Shown here in pieces: positions 10,937-22,640 of a DNA stretch of 64,000 nt (positions are counted from its first letter, which is position 1; each line of letters begins with the position of its first letter). The notes below the pieces were generated by a model that ran no database searches, had not been told where the DNA came from, and worked only from the letters and a program-made list of their open reading frames with translations. The position numbers were made by a program, and so were the translations under genes. The stretch lies in NCBI RefSeq assembly GCF_009727055.1, contig NC_052359.1:17484685-17548684 (forward strand), read 5' to 3'. Source of the DNA: Benincasa hispida. Its lineage: Eukaryota; Streptophyta; Magnoliopsida; Cucurbitales; Cucurbitaceae.

Positions 10937-12215
10937 AAAAATTATGCTTGAAACCATTGATAGAAATCATGTATCATTCATAAGTTCATATTCAAGCATG
11001 TAAACCATTTAAGCATCAATTACAGCTTAGAAATCATTTTCGAAATTCGTTTTGTCACTCACAGTCTTGGCTAGTTCCCTTTTCTGTAGACTCGGCCTAT
11101 TTCCTCTTGGCCTGTCAAACAAACCAAAACCGAGCATCAAAACTATAAATCGTCTTGTCTTTCCATGCTCATGAATTCTAAATTCTAGAAATAAAATCAT
11201 ACTTCAAACTTTTTTTCCAGATTTTCCAGATTCAATACCCTAAATTCCAACACTCATAACGTCCTCAATACTTGACTAAAATTAATGTACTATATATCAA
11301 ACTCTTCATTTCGGAACCCTCTACAACTTACCTGAAGAAATAAAAACGAGATTTCCAACGGATTTGTACAGAAATCCCCCGAACACAGAAAATATAGATT
11401 CGTGCTTCTCTGCTACCCTCTACCTTTCTTCTGAAATTAAACCTACTTCTAGTTGTTTTTGGCTCACGAATTCTTCATGAAAGTTATAGTAAATTGAATA
11501 AGCTTTCCAACCATACCAAATTGAGCTTCTAATTCAACCTGTACACCCCAGAATGTTCGAAAAACCTGAGAAAACCCTAGATCCTTCTGATGTTCACGAA
11601 AAATCTGTGCTCTGTTTTCCTTTTCAAAAACCATCAACTTATCATCAGATTTAGCTCAAGCTTCCTTCATAAAATTTTTTATAAAATGGGATAAATTTCA
11701 TGGAAGTCAAGCCTCACCTCTTAGTTCTTCTTTTGTAGCTCAAACCGACTTAAAAACCAAAGATACGCAGGTTGAACCCAGATTCTTCCATGGTTGCACT
11801 TGCATGAACTTTTTCCTTCCTTCTTCAACATCCAACCTGTAGAAAGCTCCTTCTTCCTCTTCCTTCACTCTCTCTCTCAAAATTCTCTGAAAATATGATG
11901 GGAAAATGATGGAGAAATGGGCTAAAATGAGTTAGGCGATGGTGCCGAATGGGTTTCCATTTCCTTTCATTTTCTTTTTTTTTTTCCTTTTTCCTTTTCC
12001 TTTTCTTTTCTTTTCTTCTCTTTTCTTTTCTTTTTCTTTATATCCTTTCTTTTCTTTTCTTTATTAATAAATTCCAAAATTATCAAAGACAACTTCAACC
12101 AAAAGCTTTTCCATTTTTCTTCAACAATGGAACAACAATAACTTAAATCCAACATCCTACAATATGTGACAAGAGCAAATAATCCAAGGAAAGTCTCGGG
12201 TTTACAAATTGTGAT
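10937..12215. other. Unassigned AT-rich noncoding sequence
   Basis: No open frame, LTR edge, primer site or polypurine tract was recognised. It resembles the U3/R part of a gypsy LTR in general character, with a long CT-rich tract, but I could not tie it to any family in the window. It changes to a type-D gypsy LTR near 12216. Confidence 0.4.
11957..12062. repeat. CT-rich (TTTTC)n microsatellite-like tract
   Basis: About 105 bp of near-pure pyrimidine on the plus strand, mostly TTTTC and TTTTCC units. The lysine/glutamate-rich minus ORF across it is a translation of this tract, not a gene. Confidence 0.9.
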
Positions 12216-13666
12216 TTGTTGTTGAATGTGTTAATGAAAAATAAACAAATGCGGCAGATTTGAGAAAAGTTAGTTGTGTGATGGATACACTGAGTATGCG
12301 GATAAACGGGTTGAGGAGATCTTTAGCTAGCATTACTGGGGAATGGGTCAGACTATGCGATCATGCTACAACCATGCACAGCAAGTCATTTTCCAATGCA
12401 AATGCGATGCTCCTAAGTCTAGGACGCATGTGTTGAATGCAAAATTGTCCATAGAGCTTATCCTTAAGTCTCTACTTTTTTTCCTATGTGATGATGCAAA
12501 ATGCATAAAGGCAAGGTGACCACATACAATCATATCCTATCTCTAGGTTGCATGCGATGCGTTGATAACAAATAATGCTTATTACTAATCTGACCCTCCC
12601 GAGCCTAGATTCTAACCTGACCTTCCCAAGCCTAGATCCTGTCCTTAGACTACCCTCCTGAGTATCTCTAATGGACGAATGAAGCATACATAATACAAGA
12701 CAATCGCATAGAAGATTCCCTAGTTGAGCTAGCTAAATGCTTCTGAACCTATTCAACAGATTTAGCTACTCATGTGTAAATAACAGAGAGTGAACAGATG
12801 TAGTGAAGGAAATACCATTTTTGTAAATGAGTTTGAGTACAAAATAACAATGGAAGATAAAGGTAGAAAGCTTGGTAACAATTCCTTGCTGACCGAGTCT
12901 TTTATACTGTCAATCTCTATTCGGTTCCAAAGATATTCCTACTTCCGCAGGCATCGGCCCTCTCTCTGTCCTTGAAGCTTTTGGCGCTCTCCTAAGCTGA
13001 CCGAAACGATCTGTCGACACAACCTCCTCTCTCGCGTCCGCCTTAAAATGAAAGGAAAACTATGAACAATGACAGGCGAACTGAAGTGAGAAATTTCGAA
13101 CTACTGAACTGATTATCTGATCAACCCCTTTTTTGAAGGTCGCCCTTGGTATATATAGAACATCCAGGGTGAACGGCGGCTTCTCTCTTATAATTGCACG
13201 GATGGGACGGCTTTAATTCCCCTGACTGATGCGCTGAATATTTGTCACTGAAAAGCTGAATGTACATTTTATCGTTAGCAGTTGTCAACTTAATTTGGAT
13301 TCGATTGTCATCAGCTTTCTATCCCATCGCGATTAATTAGCCTTTCACCCAGATGCACCCACCATGTTGCATTGAACAAGTTGCGGTGATGCTTCTCGGG
13401 CGAATATTTGCGAACACGATCACCGCAAAGCCCTGCCGTAATGCTGCGCTCGACCAATGATTTCCTATGATAGCAATTTTCGCCTTGCGTCGTTGCATAT
13501 TTTGCACAAAAATACAAAAATCGACTGTTCTAATGTGATGAATGCATGCGACCGCAATATTATGAAATTGATGCTTAATGGATGCAATTTAACATGTTTT
13601 CTCAATGTAACCCAGCTTTTTTTAAGAACTTAGCATTATGATGATGTGCATTTCTGTCTGTTATCA
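12216..13666 (-). repeat. Gypsy-2 3' LTR (type D), left end truncated
   Basis: It starts on the minus strand with TGATAACAGACAG at 13666, next to the polypurine tract. Blocks at 12350-12700 match type-D LTRs at 22740-23110, 57160-57560 and 62320-62700. The left boundary near 12216 is where similarity starts, not a true LTR terminus. Confidence 0.75.
13150..13157 (-). promoter_or_regulatory. TATA box of type-D LTR
   Basis: TATATATA lies in the same LTR position as TATTTATA (minus-strand TATAAATA) at 23580 and 63117. Each is followed on the minus strand by a similar stretch, so it is the likely LTR core promoter. Confidence 0.6.
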
Positions 13667-14151
13667 CACCCCCAAATTTAAACAATGCTTGTCCTCAAGC
13701 ATAAGCTATAGACTTCCTTTAGCAAGTTTACCGCAATGTCCTTCTCCTAGATTTCTCAATGATACTTCGTTCAAATCCTATGTACCAAAGTTTCCTTAAG
13801 TCTTATTCATGTCTCTTCTTAAAATATTTCTAAGACTTAGAGACTACAAGCTTAACCTTCAAAAGGACTTCATTAATTTTCGGAACATTGCATGATTTAT
13901 TTCAAAAAGAAAAATTTCCACCGGGGTGTCAAATGATGTTATGCTTGCATATTTCTTGACATTATTATTTTTTTCTGACCTTGCACTGATTCAAGTGTCT
14001 TGCCTTCGTTTTCGCTTGCCCCCATGTGTGTCATGCGGACATCCAACTACGAGCAGTGTATTCTTCCTCAGACTAAACTCATACCTTTTGGCAGCGGAGT
14101 TGCGGTCATTTATTGATGCATTGATCCTGGTGACTTTCTTTCGTTTTGGCT

Positions 14152-14191
<40 letters not shown>

Positions 14192-14995
14192 TGTCATGTG
14201 GACATCCAACTACGGGTAGGTGCCTTTCACAACTTAACTCTTATCAACATGAGTTTTCCCATTGCGTTGACAGTGGAGTTGTTATTCTTAAAACTTTTCC
14301 TCTTTTTTTTTTTTTTTTTTAGAAAAATAGTAAGGTCGAAAATAAATACCTCACCCCCAAATTTAAAATGCAGCAATGTCCTCATTGCCAAAAGATTGAA
14401 ACATGTCATGCGATGTTTGTAGAAAGCTTCGTAAAGAGAGTTTGAAAGAAAGCTAGCAAACCCCTAACTTCTAGAAATATTTCATGAGGTGGCTATCTTA
14501 AAGTTAAGATGACTCTAGTAAAAGAAGCATGTTTTTCATCATTGAAATCATACTTGGTAAAGAAACAACATGCGGTAACGTACTAAATTTAACCATGTCA
14601 AATGATTGCGGTAATCAAAGAGGATGCGGTGATAAAACTTTTAAAACTAACATGCGATACGATAGTGCAAAATTTGAAATAAAGATAAGGAAGAATACAC
14701 CCCCAAATTTGCGCGGTCGCCTGCATTGTGTATTGATGCATCCATCTTTGCGGCGATCTCACTACTTTGGATTGCGGTGACGAAGTGAGATAAGTTGCTC
14801 CTTCATGTAACACCTCTACAATCTTGTGCCTTAATCGTTGCAAGAAAAACAGAGTGAGGGTCAAATTATTTTAAACAAAAAAAAAAATCGTTATTGCAAT
14901 CTCCCCCCTCCCTTTTTTTTTTTAGAAGTAATAATAAGGAAAATGCAGATAGATAAATGATAATTAAAGTGACGAAGGAATGAGAGTTAAAGAAT
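13667..14995 (-). other. Gypsy-2 3' noncoding region with reiterated polypurine tracts and paired motif
   Basis: No coding frame. The functional polypurine tract (CACCCCCAAATTT on plus) is at 13667-13679 beside the LTR. Identical 13-mers occur at 14352-14364 and 14698-14710. Two copies of a bipartite motif lie between the first two tracts, at 14004-14051 and 14138-14214. In element sense it reads GTTGGATGTCCNCATGACAC, a spacer, then CAAGCSAAAACGAA. The spacer of the second copy is a run of 34 C (14154-14187). The same layout recurs in Gypsy-E and Gypsy-F. Confidence 0.75.
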
Positions 14996-16245
14996 CAAAC
15001 AAAGGGTATTCCAGGTTCTTTCAGCTTTACGGATGCCTTTTTTGGCTGGAAATCACCTCCGCAATATGCCTTCACTCGCTGTCCATTAACCTTAAATGTA
15101 CGGCTTCCATCTTCAGTGATCAGCTCCACCGCACCATGTTGGAATATTTCTTTAATGATGAAGGGTCCGGACTAGCGTGATTTTAATTTTCTCAGGAAGA
15201 GCCGTAGACGTGAGTTGAAGAGTAAGACTTTTTGCCCGACTTGGAGGTTCTTACTGCATATGCGTTTGTCGTGCCAGCGCTTGGTGTGCTCTTTGTAAAT
15301 CTTCGCATTTTCATATGCGTTAATCCTCCATTCTTCTAGCTCGACCAGTTGTATTTTTCACGCTTCTCCTGCTTTCTTCAAATCAAAGTTCAGCTTCTTT
15401 ACCGCCCACAGTGTCTTATATTCCAGCTCCAAAGGAAAATGACACGCCTTACCAAATACCAACGCATATGGGGACATACCTATGGGTGTTTTAAATGCAG
15501 TTCGGTATACCCATAACGCATCGTCAAGCTTTGTTGCCCAATCCGTCTGTGAAGGCCTTACTAACTTCTCAAGTATCAACTTAATTTCTCGATTGGACAC
15601 CTCGGCTTGACCATTTGTTTGCAGGTGGTATGCGGTGGCCACTTTGTGAAGAATGTTGTATTTGCGCAGCAGCTCCTTAACAGTATGATTGACAAAGTGT
15701 GACCCCTCATCACTTATGATGGCACAAGGAGTGCCAAAACGAGTGACAATGTTCTTCTTTAGAATTTGAGAGACTAATGCCGCATCGTTTGCGGCGCATG
15801 CCACTACCTCTACCCACTTAGATACATAATTGGTGGTTAATAAAATATAATGTTTACTATTTGAGGGACAGAATGACCCCATGAAGTCAATCACCCACAT
15901 GTCGAACAATTCAAGCTCCAGGATGATGTTCGTTGGCGTTGCATGTCTCCATGAAATGTTACTTGTGTGTTGGCACCGATCACATTTCATTACCTAGTCA
16001 GCTGCATCCTTAAACAATATGGGCTAGAAGAACCCATTCTGTAAAACCTTAGCTGCGGTGCACTGTCCTCTGAAGTGCCCACCATATGGTGAGTCGTGAC
16101 ATTGCGATAATATACATTGTTGAGCAACATTTGGTACGCATAATCGAAAAATCTGGTCTGCCCCTCTTTTATACAGATTCGGCTCATCCCAATAATAATG
16201 TCTGCATTCATGTTTGAGCTTCTTCTATTGGTGGTAGGTGTAATC
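14996..16245 (-). pseudogene. Gypsy-2 integrase
   Basis: The core is open from 15990 to 15358 (210 codons). The three catalytic acidic residues are visible in [16 protein letters not shown] and [11 protein letters not shown], and MKCDRCQ is the end of the HHCC zinc finger. The zinc finger upstream (about 16000-16200) is in another frame. After KKAGEA the frame meets a TGA where related copies read Arg, and the C-terminal domain continues in frame to about 14996 ([37 protein letters not shown]). Integrase would insert the cDNA into nuclear DNA. The core is well preserved, but the polyprotein is broken. Confidence 0.9.
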
Positions 16246-17860
16246 TTAAGGAAATTGCTTGCAAACTAGATAATTGACTATGTCTGCATACCAGGGAAAT
16301 TCTTCAATATGGAACAGCTGCTCATCAGGGAACACCGCACTCACCTCAGACTCATTGCGGTCAACCTCAGGATTTTTAAGTCTAGACAAGTGATCCGCAA
16401 CTTGATTCTTTGTCCCTTTCTGGTCAATTATTTCTATGTCAAATTCTTGAAGGAGAAGAACCCATCTGATCAACCTCGGCTTTGCATCCTTCTTTGTCAT
16501 TAAGTACTTTATTGCTAAATGATCAGAATAGATGAGTACCTTTGTTTCCAACAGATATGCCCAAAATATTTCCAACACAAAAATGACCGCTAGGAGCTCT
16601 TTCTTTGTGGTGGTATAATTTATCTGAGCAGGATTTAATGTTTTACTTGCATATACGGTGGGGTGTAAATTTCTTTGCTCTTTTGTGCTAAAGTTGCCCC
16701 CATCACATACCCACTTGCATCGCACATTATTTCAAAAGGAAGTGTCCAGTTGGGTGCAATCAATAGGGTGCGATAATCAGTGCATTCTTCAAAACTTGAA
16801 ATGCGTTGAGGTAGTTGTTGTCAAAATCAAATTTCCTGTCAGCCTCTAGCAACGCACCCAACGGTTGTGTTATTTTCGAAAAATCTTTGAAAAAGCGTTT
16901 GTAGAATCCAGCGTGCCCCAAGCAGCTTTGTAAAGCCTTTACGCTTGTTGGAGGTGGAAGTTTTTCAATTGCTTTGATTTTTGCTTTGTCCATCTCCAAT
17001 CCATCCCGAGAAACCTTGTTCCCCAACACTATGCCCTCCTTTACCATGAAATAGCATTTTTCCCAGTTAAGCACCAGATTCGTCTCTTCACATCTCTTCA
17101 GTATCTTCTTCAAGTTGGCTAGACAGACGTCATAAGTATTCCCATAAACAGAGAAGTCATCCATAAAAATTTCAACAAAGTCCTCAAGATAGTCTAAAAA
17201 GATGGCCATCATGCACCTTTGGAACATGCTTGGCGCATTACCGATGCCGAATGGCATGCGGTGAAAAGCAAAGGTCCCATATGGGCAGGTGAATGTGGTC
17301 TTGTCCTAGTCTTCTCGAGCTATCATAATCTGGTTGTACCCGGCATAACCATCCAGAAAGTAGTAAAAGTCATTTCTAGCTAGACGGTCTAGCATTTGAT
17401 CAACGAATGGAGAGGGAAATGATCTTTCTTTGCGGCTGCATTCAACTTGCGATAATCCATGCAAATACGCCACCCAGTGACAGCCCTTTGCGGTATTCAT
17501 TCAACTTGTGGAAATGATCTTTCATTGGCACACACTGCACGGGGCTGACCCACGTGCTATCTGCTATAGGATAGATAATGCCCGCATCTAACCTTTTAAT
17601 GATCTCCTTTTTAACGACCTCTTTGATCGTAGGGTTGAGTCTGCGTTGATGTTCGATCGTTGCTTTGTGGTCCTCATCAAGACGAATGTGGTGCATATAG
17701 TACGCTAGGCTAATTCCTCTAATGTCGGCTAGCGTCCAGCCAATTGCTCGCACATGCTTCCTTAGAATGCTCATCAACGCATTCTTCTGGTCTTCGTTGA
17801 GCTCAAAGGAAATGATAACTGGCAGCTTCTCATTCTGCTCCAAAAATGTGTACTTTAAAT
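16246..17860 (-). pseudogene. Gypsy-2 reverse transcriptase and RNase H
   Basis: The RT start reads LADIRGIS, EVVKKEIIKRLDAGIIYPIADSTWVSPVQCVP. A short deletion plus frameshift near 17460-17520 then removes the segment before the first conserved RT block. RT resumes as FYYFLDGYAGYNQIMIA and, in another frame, MPFGIGNAPSMFQRCMM with the FMDDFSVYG catalytic motif (17257-16760). RNase H follows (16725-16246) with [37 protein letters not shown] and QVADHLSRL. Frameshifts separate the pieces. The FMDD motif replaces the usual YxDD in every gypsy copy here, so it is a lineage trait. Confidence 0.9.
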
Positions 17861-18830
17861 GGGTCGGTAGGTTCTTTAATTCCAGTGTTGGTGGTTATAT
17901 TAAGGATGGTTGCGTTGTTTTTCTTTCTTCTTTTTCTGTTGGCTCTTCTTCTTGGTTTGTGATCGTCTCTTCTTCCTTGCTTGTTTTTGTTATGATCGCA
18001 TTACAAGTAGCAACGGATGCACTGGCATCCTTCTCTTCATTCTCTTCATCAAACTTTTCTTCTTCAATCAAATTCTGGTCATCATCTGAGTCATGCAGGT
18101 CTTCTTCATTCGGAAACTTCATGGCACGAATTATGTTAAACTTGAGCTTCTATCTATTGATGCTCAAAGTGATCTCCCTTTTATGCACATCAATCTGAGC
18201 ACGACCTGTTGATAAAAATAGTCGCCCCAGAATGATGGGCACATCTTTGTCAGCCTCATAGCCTAAAATGATGAAGTCGGCTGGTAGGATTAATTTGTCA
18301 ATGGTTATCAGCACGTCCTTCACTTTTCCCTCTGGATGACTAGAGATCTATCGGCCAGTTGGAGAGTCACTGTTATGGGTACAAGTTGCCCCACATTCAG
18401 CTGTCTAAACATTGACAGAGGCATCAAATTTATGCTGCCTCCAAGGTCACACAGAGCTTGCCCAATGTACAGTCTTTCTATGGAGCAGGGAATAGTAAAG
18501 CTCCCAGGATCGCTCATCTTTGGTGGAATGATTGATTTTGAACTCTGAGTTAGCGCCACCATGGAAAACTTACCAGCTCCCCTCTTCTTGGTTACCATAT
18601 CCTTCAGAAACTTTGCGTAGGCAGGAATTTCCTCAATCGCTTCACTGAAAGGAATATTAATATGTAATTGTTTTAACATAGACAGAAAGTGTTGGTACTG
18701 TACCTCTTCGTTCTTTTTCTTCCTTAGTCTCAGTGGGAAATGGGGTAATTGTACTTCCACGGTTCTCGTCTCAGTTGGCTTCAAGGTCAACGCAACCTCT
18801 AGCTCTACTACTTATTTTTCTCTTTTTTCT
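17861..18830 (-). pseudogene. Gypsy-2 aspartic protease and acidic linker
   Basis: The frame at 18790-18320 contains PCSIERLYIGQALCDLGG, SINLMPLSMFRQLNVGQL and LADRSL, the protease core with DLG at the active site. After a frame change the conserved ILG...STGRAQIDVHK segment leads into an acidic linker (18122-17895, rich in Glu/Asp/Ser) that joins protease to RT. The protease would cut the Gag-Pol precursor. Family assignment is firm; the copy is broken by frameshifts. Confidence 0.85.
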
Positions 18831-20112
18831 TCTTACATCACCGCAATTTCAGGTTCAGCCACAATAGGAGCTGTCTGACTAAGCTCCTTCCTTTCTCCCT
18901 CCACAATCTTCCCATTTTGCAATGTCACAACTTGACATTGCTCTTTACCTGATCCCCCCGGGATGCGTAGGAGTTCTGTTGAACTCGACAAGGCCCCTTG
19001 CGGTTTACTCTTCAGCCTAACTTTGAAGCACCGTTTCGTTTTTCTCTATGTATTGCTTCCATAGGCTTTCCAACGAAAAGGATTGCGGTGGTTGTGAGCT
19101 ACTTGTTGGTTGCTTGTTTGACCGTTGTTGCATGGGAAGAATCCTGGTGGCCCTTCTTTCTGCGCCATGGGTTGGAAATTTTGTTGTTGATTCTTCTAAG
19201 CAAAATTAGGGTGGTTTCTCCACCCGGGGTTGTAGGTATTCGAAAAGGGATTATTTTTTTACAATGTAAACAGATTGTGGATTTTGCGGGCAATCTTCCA
19301 TCGCGTGCCCATTACCACAAGTCGCACACCTTACGGTGTTTTGACTGATTGCATTGATTTGCCCATTTTGCGGTGTTAGGCTGCTGATCGCAATTCCCTA
19401 GATTAAGTTCATCATTACGGTCATCTGATTTTGTAGTGAAGCAATAGCACCATTACTTGCATTATTGTATTTGAGTCTCAATCTTTGTTCACTCTCTCCC
19501 TAATCTTCATGGTTTTTGGAGATGCAATCAAATATATTCTTCGCCTTGTCATACGTTTTATCAAGCAGACCACCAGCGGCTGCTGCATTGACAGTGGTCT
19601 GCAAAGCAGGATTCAAACCATGATAAAAAATTTCCATTTGAAGGAAGTTTGGTAAACCATTGTGTGGACAATCCCTTACCAACCTTTTAAAACTCGCTCA
19701 GGCATCGCTGAGCAATTCGTCCATATCTTGTTCAAAATTTGTAATGAGTTTCCTTCGTCTGGCATTCTTAATAGGTGGAAAGTATTTCTTCATATACTTT
19801 TCCACGACCTGTTCCTAAGAAGTGATCTCTCCCGTCTTGAGAGAATATGCCAATTTTCTAGCCTGATCACAGAGAGAAAATGGGAACAAAGTTAGTCGAA
19901 CATCTTCAGAAGAGATGTTCGGAACACAAAACTATTGCAGATTTCAATAAAGCTTTGGAGGTGGGCGTGCGGGTCCTCGCCACACCTTCCTCCGAATTGT
20001 CCTGCAGTCTAGATCATCTGCAGCATCACCGGCTTCATTTTGAATCAGCTTCCGTTAAGGGCAGGCCTTATGATTCTTTGAGAGAAATCATAGAGGTTTG
20101 GCGATGCATAGT
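18831..20112 (-). pseudogene. Gypsy-2 gag (capsid and zinc knuckle), frameshifted
   Basis: On the minus strand the capsid region reads PNLYDFSQRI, GEDPHAHLQSFIEICN and, further on, VRDCPHNGLPNFLQMEIFYHGLN and GGLLDKTYDKAKNIFDCISKNHED (19682-19500). A CATCGNGHAMEDC zinc knuckle, an intact CX2CX4HX4C, lies near 19290-19330. Several stops and frameshifts interrupt the capsid part. The N-terminus is cut at 20112 by an LTR fragment. Compare the better preserved copy in Gypsy-F (60319-61760). Confidence 0.85.
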
Positions 20113-20345
20113 TGATGGGCAGAAATTAGAAGTCAATTTTACACGACAACCAAGATCTACTGGATGCACTATGCGATGCATGTTCCTAAAATATGCGTTG
20201 ATAGCCATGCGTCGATGGTCATGCGTTGGAATGAAAATATGCCAACAATGTATGAGATGACCATGCATCCTGCCACATGTTTTCTTGCGTTCATGCCAAG
20301 TATAACATGAATGCAAGTTTTTCAGGTAATTTGAGGTCGAACACA
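20113..20345 (-). repeat. Type-B LTR fragment inside the Gypsy-2 gag start
   Basis: This stretch (TGATGGGCAGAAATTAGAAG...) nearly repeats 20738-20950, the terminal part of the adjacent 5' LTR. It includes the same ATGCGATGCATGTTCC and GCGTCGATGGTCATGC words. It interrupts gag at its first conserved block. Short ORFs here are LTR translations. Confidence 0.75.
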
Positions 20346-20713
20346 AGGAGTAGAAGATGTAAAGATACTAAGAAAGCAATGTAAAGATAGAGTAGAAGAT
20401 GTCCACGGAAAAATAAGAGTGTTGTCACCACAAGGAGTCTTCCATGTAGGAGATTGCTCTCAACTGCTTGGATCAAGTTACCTTGATCATTGGAACTTCC
20501 AACAATTGTTGGGCGCATGCGGTCGTCATGTGCTTAGAATAACCTTCAGCTCTTTTGAGACTGATTTCCCTCCTACCATGGGGTCAACATTGGCTTTTAG
20601 CGCATCGCCTACACTTCAATGTTTTTTGCGACCTGGTCGCACAAGCTTCAATACACCCAAGATAAAAAGTTTGCTCGCAGAGACACAAAACTTAAAAACA
20701 TTTAGTTGCCAAG
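20346..20713 (-). other. Gypsy-2 leader
   Basis: Noncoding sequence between the LTR fragment and the primer site. It presumably holds the displaced 5' leader and the lost gag start. Nothing further recognised. Confidence 0.5.
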
Positions 20714-20731
20714 TCCCCGGCAACGGTGCCA
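20714..20731 (-). other. Primer binding site (Asp tRNA), Gypsy-2
   Basis: TCCCCGGCAACGGTGCCA matches the 3' end of plant Asp-tRNA (GTC) as I know it with one mismatch. It lies six bases from the LTR edge. Confidence 0.85.
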
Positions 20732-20737
20732 AAAACA

Positions 20738-21955
20738 TGATGCACGAAAATTAGAAGTCAATTTTACTCGAAAACATAGATCCACTGGATGCACTATGCG
20801 ATGCATGTTCCTAAAATATGCATTGATAGCCATGCGTCGATGGTCATGCATTGGAATGAAAATGTGCCAACAATGTATGCAATGACCATGCATCCTACCA
20901 CAAGTTTTCTTGCGTTCACGCCAAGTATAACATGACTTGTACTATAACATCCTACCACAAGTTTCTCGAGTAATCTAAGGTCGAACACAAGAACTTGTAC
21001 TATATGTTTGCAGTGATTGTGCATGCGGCAGTATAAATAAAAGAATGGAGGGGTTGTTGCTATGTTAATCCTACTCCTACTCCTATCTATTAGACAACGC
21101 AATGAGAGCATGCATGAGATGTAGAGATGCGACAAACCTTGACATGAAGTAAATGAATGGGAAAATTGATAAAATGCAGAGATGTTTTCATTGCAACCCT
21201 TAAGAGTGACCGCAAGGGAACCTTAGTCAGCGTCAGACTATGCGATCATGTTACAACCATACACGGCAAGTCATTTTCCAATGGAAATGCGGTGCTCCTA
21301 ATTCTAGGACGCATGCGTTGAATGCAAAAGTGTCAATAGAGCTTATTCCTAAGTCTCTACTCTTGTACTATGCGTTGATGCAAAATGCATGAAAGCAAGG
21401 TGACGGCATACAATCGTATCCTATCTCCAGGATGCATGCGATGCGTTAATAACAAATAGTGCTCATTCCTAAGCGCCTATCTCTCGTATTATGTGATCTA
21501 ATCTAACTCTCCCAAGTCTAGATTCTGTCCTGACCTTCCTAAGCCTAGATTCTATCCTTAGACTACCCTCCTGAGTATCCCTTATGGACGAATGAAGTAT
21601 ACATAATACAAGACAATCGCATGAACTTTGCTGACCTACGGTTGCTACTATCCCTAGTGAACAATGCATACTTTGCTTAATACGTCCAACCACTTACCCT
21701 CCCGGGTAGTTGATTGTTGCTGACTTTACTCATAGACAAGCAATGCGTTAGCCCATAGATAGGCGTTGTAGTAGCTTCACACTAAGCAAATAAGATTACT
21801 CACATACTCGCGCAACGCACACCTCTTAGTGGTTTGCTCATGCTTCATATCCCTAATCCACATGACTAAGTATGCAATACCCAAGCACTCCCACTAAGTG
21901 TTGCAATGAAAGTAAAGATGCTAAGCAAGAAGATGGAAATGAAGTCAAAGAAATA
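20738..21955 (-). repeat. Gypsy-2 5' LTR (type B), right part missing
   Basis: It begins TGATGCACG after the primer site. It matches the reverse complement of the solo LTR at 34000-35813 plus 46587-46883 (for example the block with TTGTGCATGCGGCAG near 21008-21030 and the stretch 21700-21950). Near 21956 similarity switches to a type-E LTR, so its upstream portion with the promoter is lost. Confidence 0.7.
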
Positions 21956-22640
21956 GAGAAATGCATTGAAAACACATTGTATTAATTTCTTAATTTAAAA
22001 TGTCATACAATATAATAGAATAGAATAGAAAGACTGTTAGAAATACTGTTATGCTCTTCTCTCGGCTTACACCTTTCAGTGATCGGCAACGCTCCCACAT
22101 GTCTGTGATGAAATAGAGAATAACGTAATGAATGCAACGTTGCTTCCATGTCTGGCAATACTGCTCGCTTTAGTTAACGCATTCTTCTAACCCTCTCTCG
22201 ATAGATCAGAATGGCATCTTCACTTTTGCTCTCACAGGTGAAGATGCCGTCTAGCATGCTTTAGCTAAACGCATTTTATACCTTTAACACAGATTAAGTA
22301 CTTGTTTGATTCATATTAACTATCAAGGGATTAAGAAGACATCATGGAGAAAATGATTAATGGAGGAACGAAAATAGACAGAGACTGTTATATGAAAGCT
22401 ATCGAAACATTTAATATATCTATTAAGCATTTGATACATGATGTGTGAATAAAAAGATAATGAGAATGTAAAATACAACGATGAAAGAGATAGAACAGAT
22501 ACAATGGTAAATTCTGATTCCCTTGTGGTAATTGGGCAATATACGATGGTAAATTCTGATTCCCTTGTGGTAACAATCAAAACAATAAGCTGGTTGGTAT
22601 GTATGTTTAAAATATAAATCCTATAAGGTGGAATTGAGGA
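21956..22640 (-). repeat. Type-E gypsy LTR fragment
   Basis: The reverse complement matches the LTRs of Gypsy-E around 36420-37080 and 45600-46100, including the blocks near 22030-22110 and 22290-22480. Both ends are truncated. A 31-bp stretch with GGTAAATTCTGATTCCC is directly repeated at 22503 and 22545. Confidence 0.7.

Larger units (their letters stand above)
12216..21955 (-). mobile_element. Gypsy-2: Athila-like Ty3/gypsy element, decayed, with mismatched LTRs
   Basis: The minus-strand order from right to left is 5' LTR (20738 rightwards), Asp-tRNA primer site, leader, gag, protease, RT, RNase H, integrase, a 1.3-kb 3' noncoding region, polypurine tract (13667-13679) and 3' LTR (13666 leftwards). 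Integrase lies after RT, the gypsy order. The 5' LTR is of type B and the 3' LTR of type D, and both are truncated, so no target duplication can be tested. There is no env-like ORF after pol. Confidence 0.8.

Noticed and set aside
11949..12155. Phe/Leu-rich and Lys-rich ORFs on opposite strands
   Set aside because: Both come from the CT-rich microsatellite tract.
13991..14209. ORFs with poly-Pro or poly-Gly
   Set aside because: They are translations of the 34-base C run and flanking noncoding motif.
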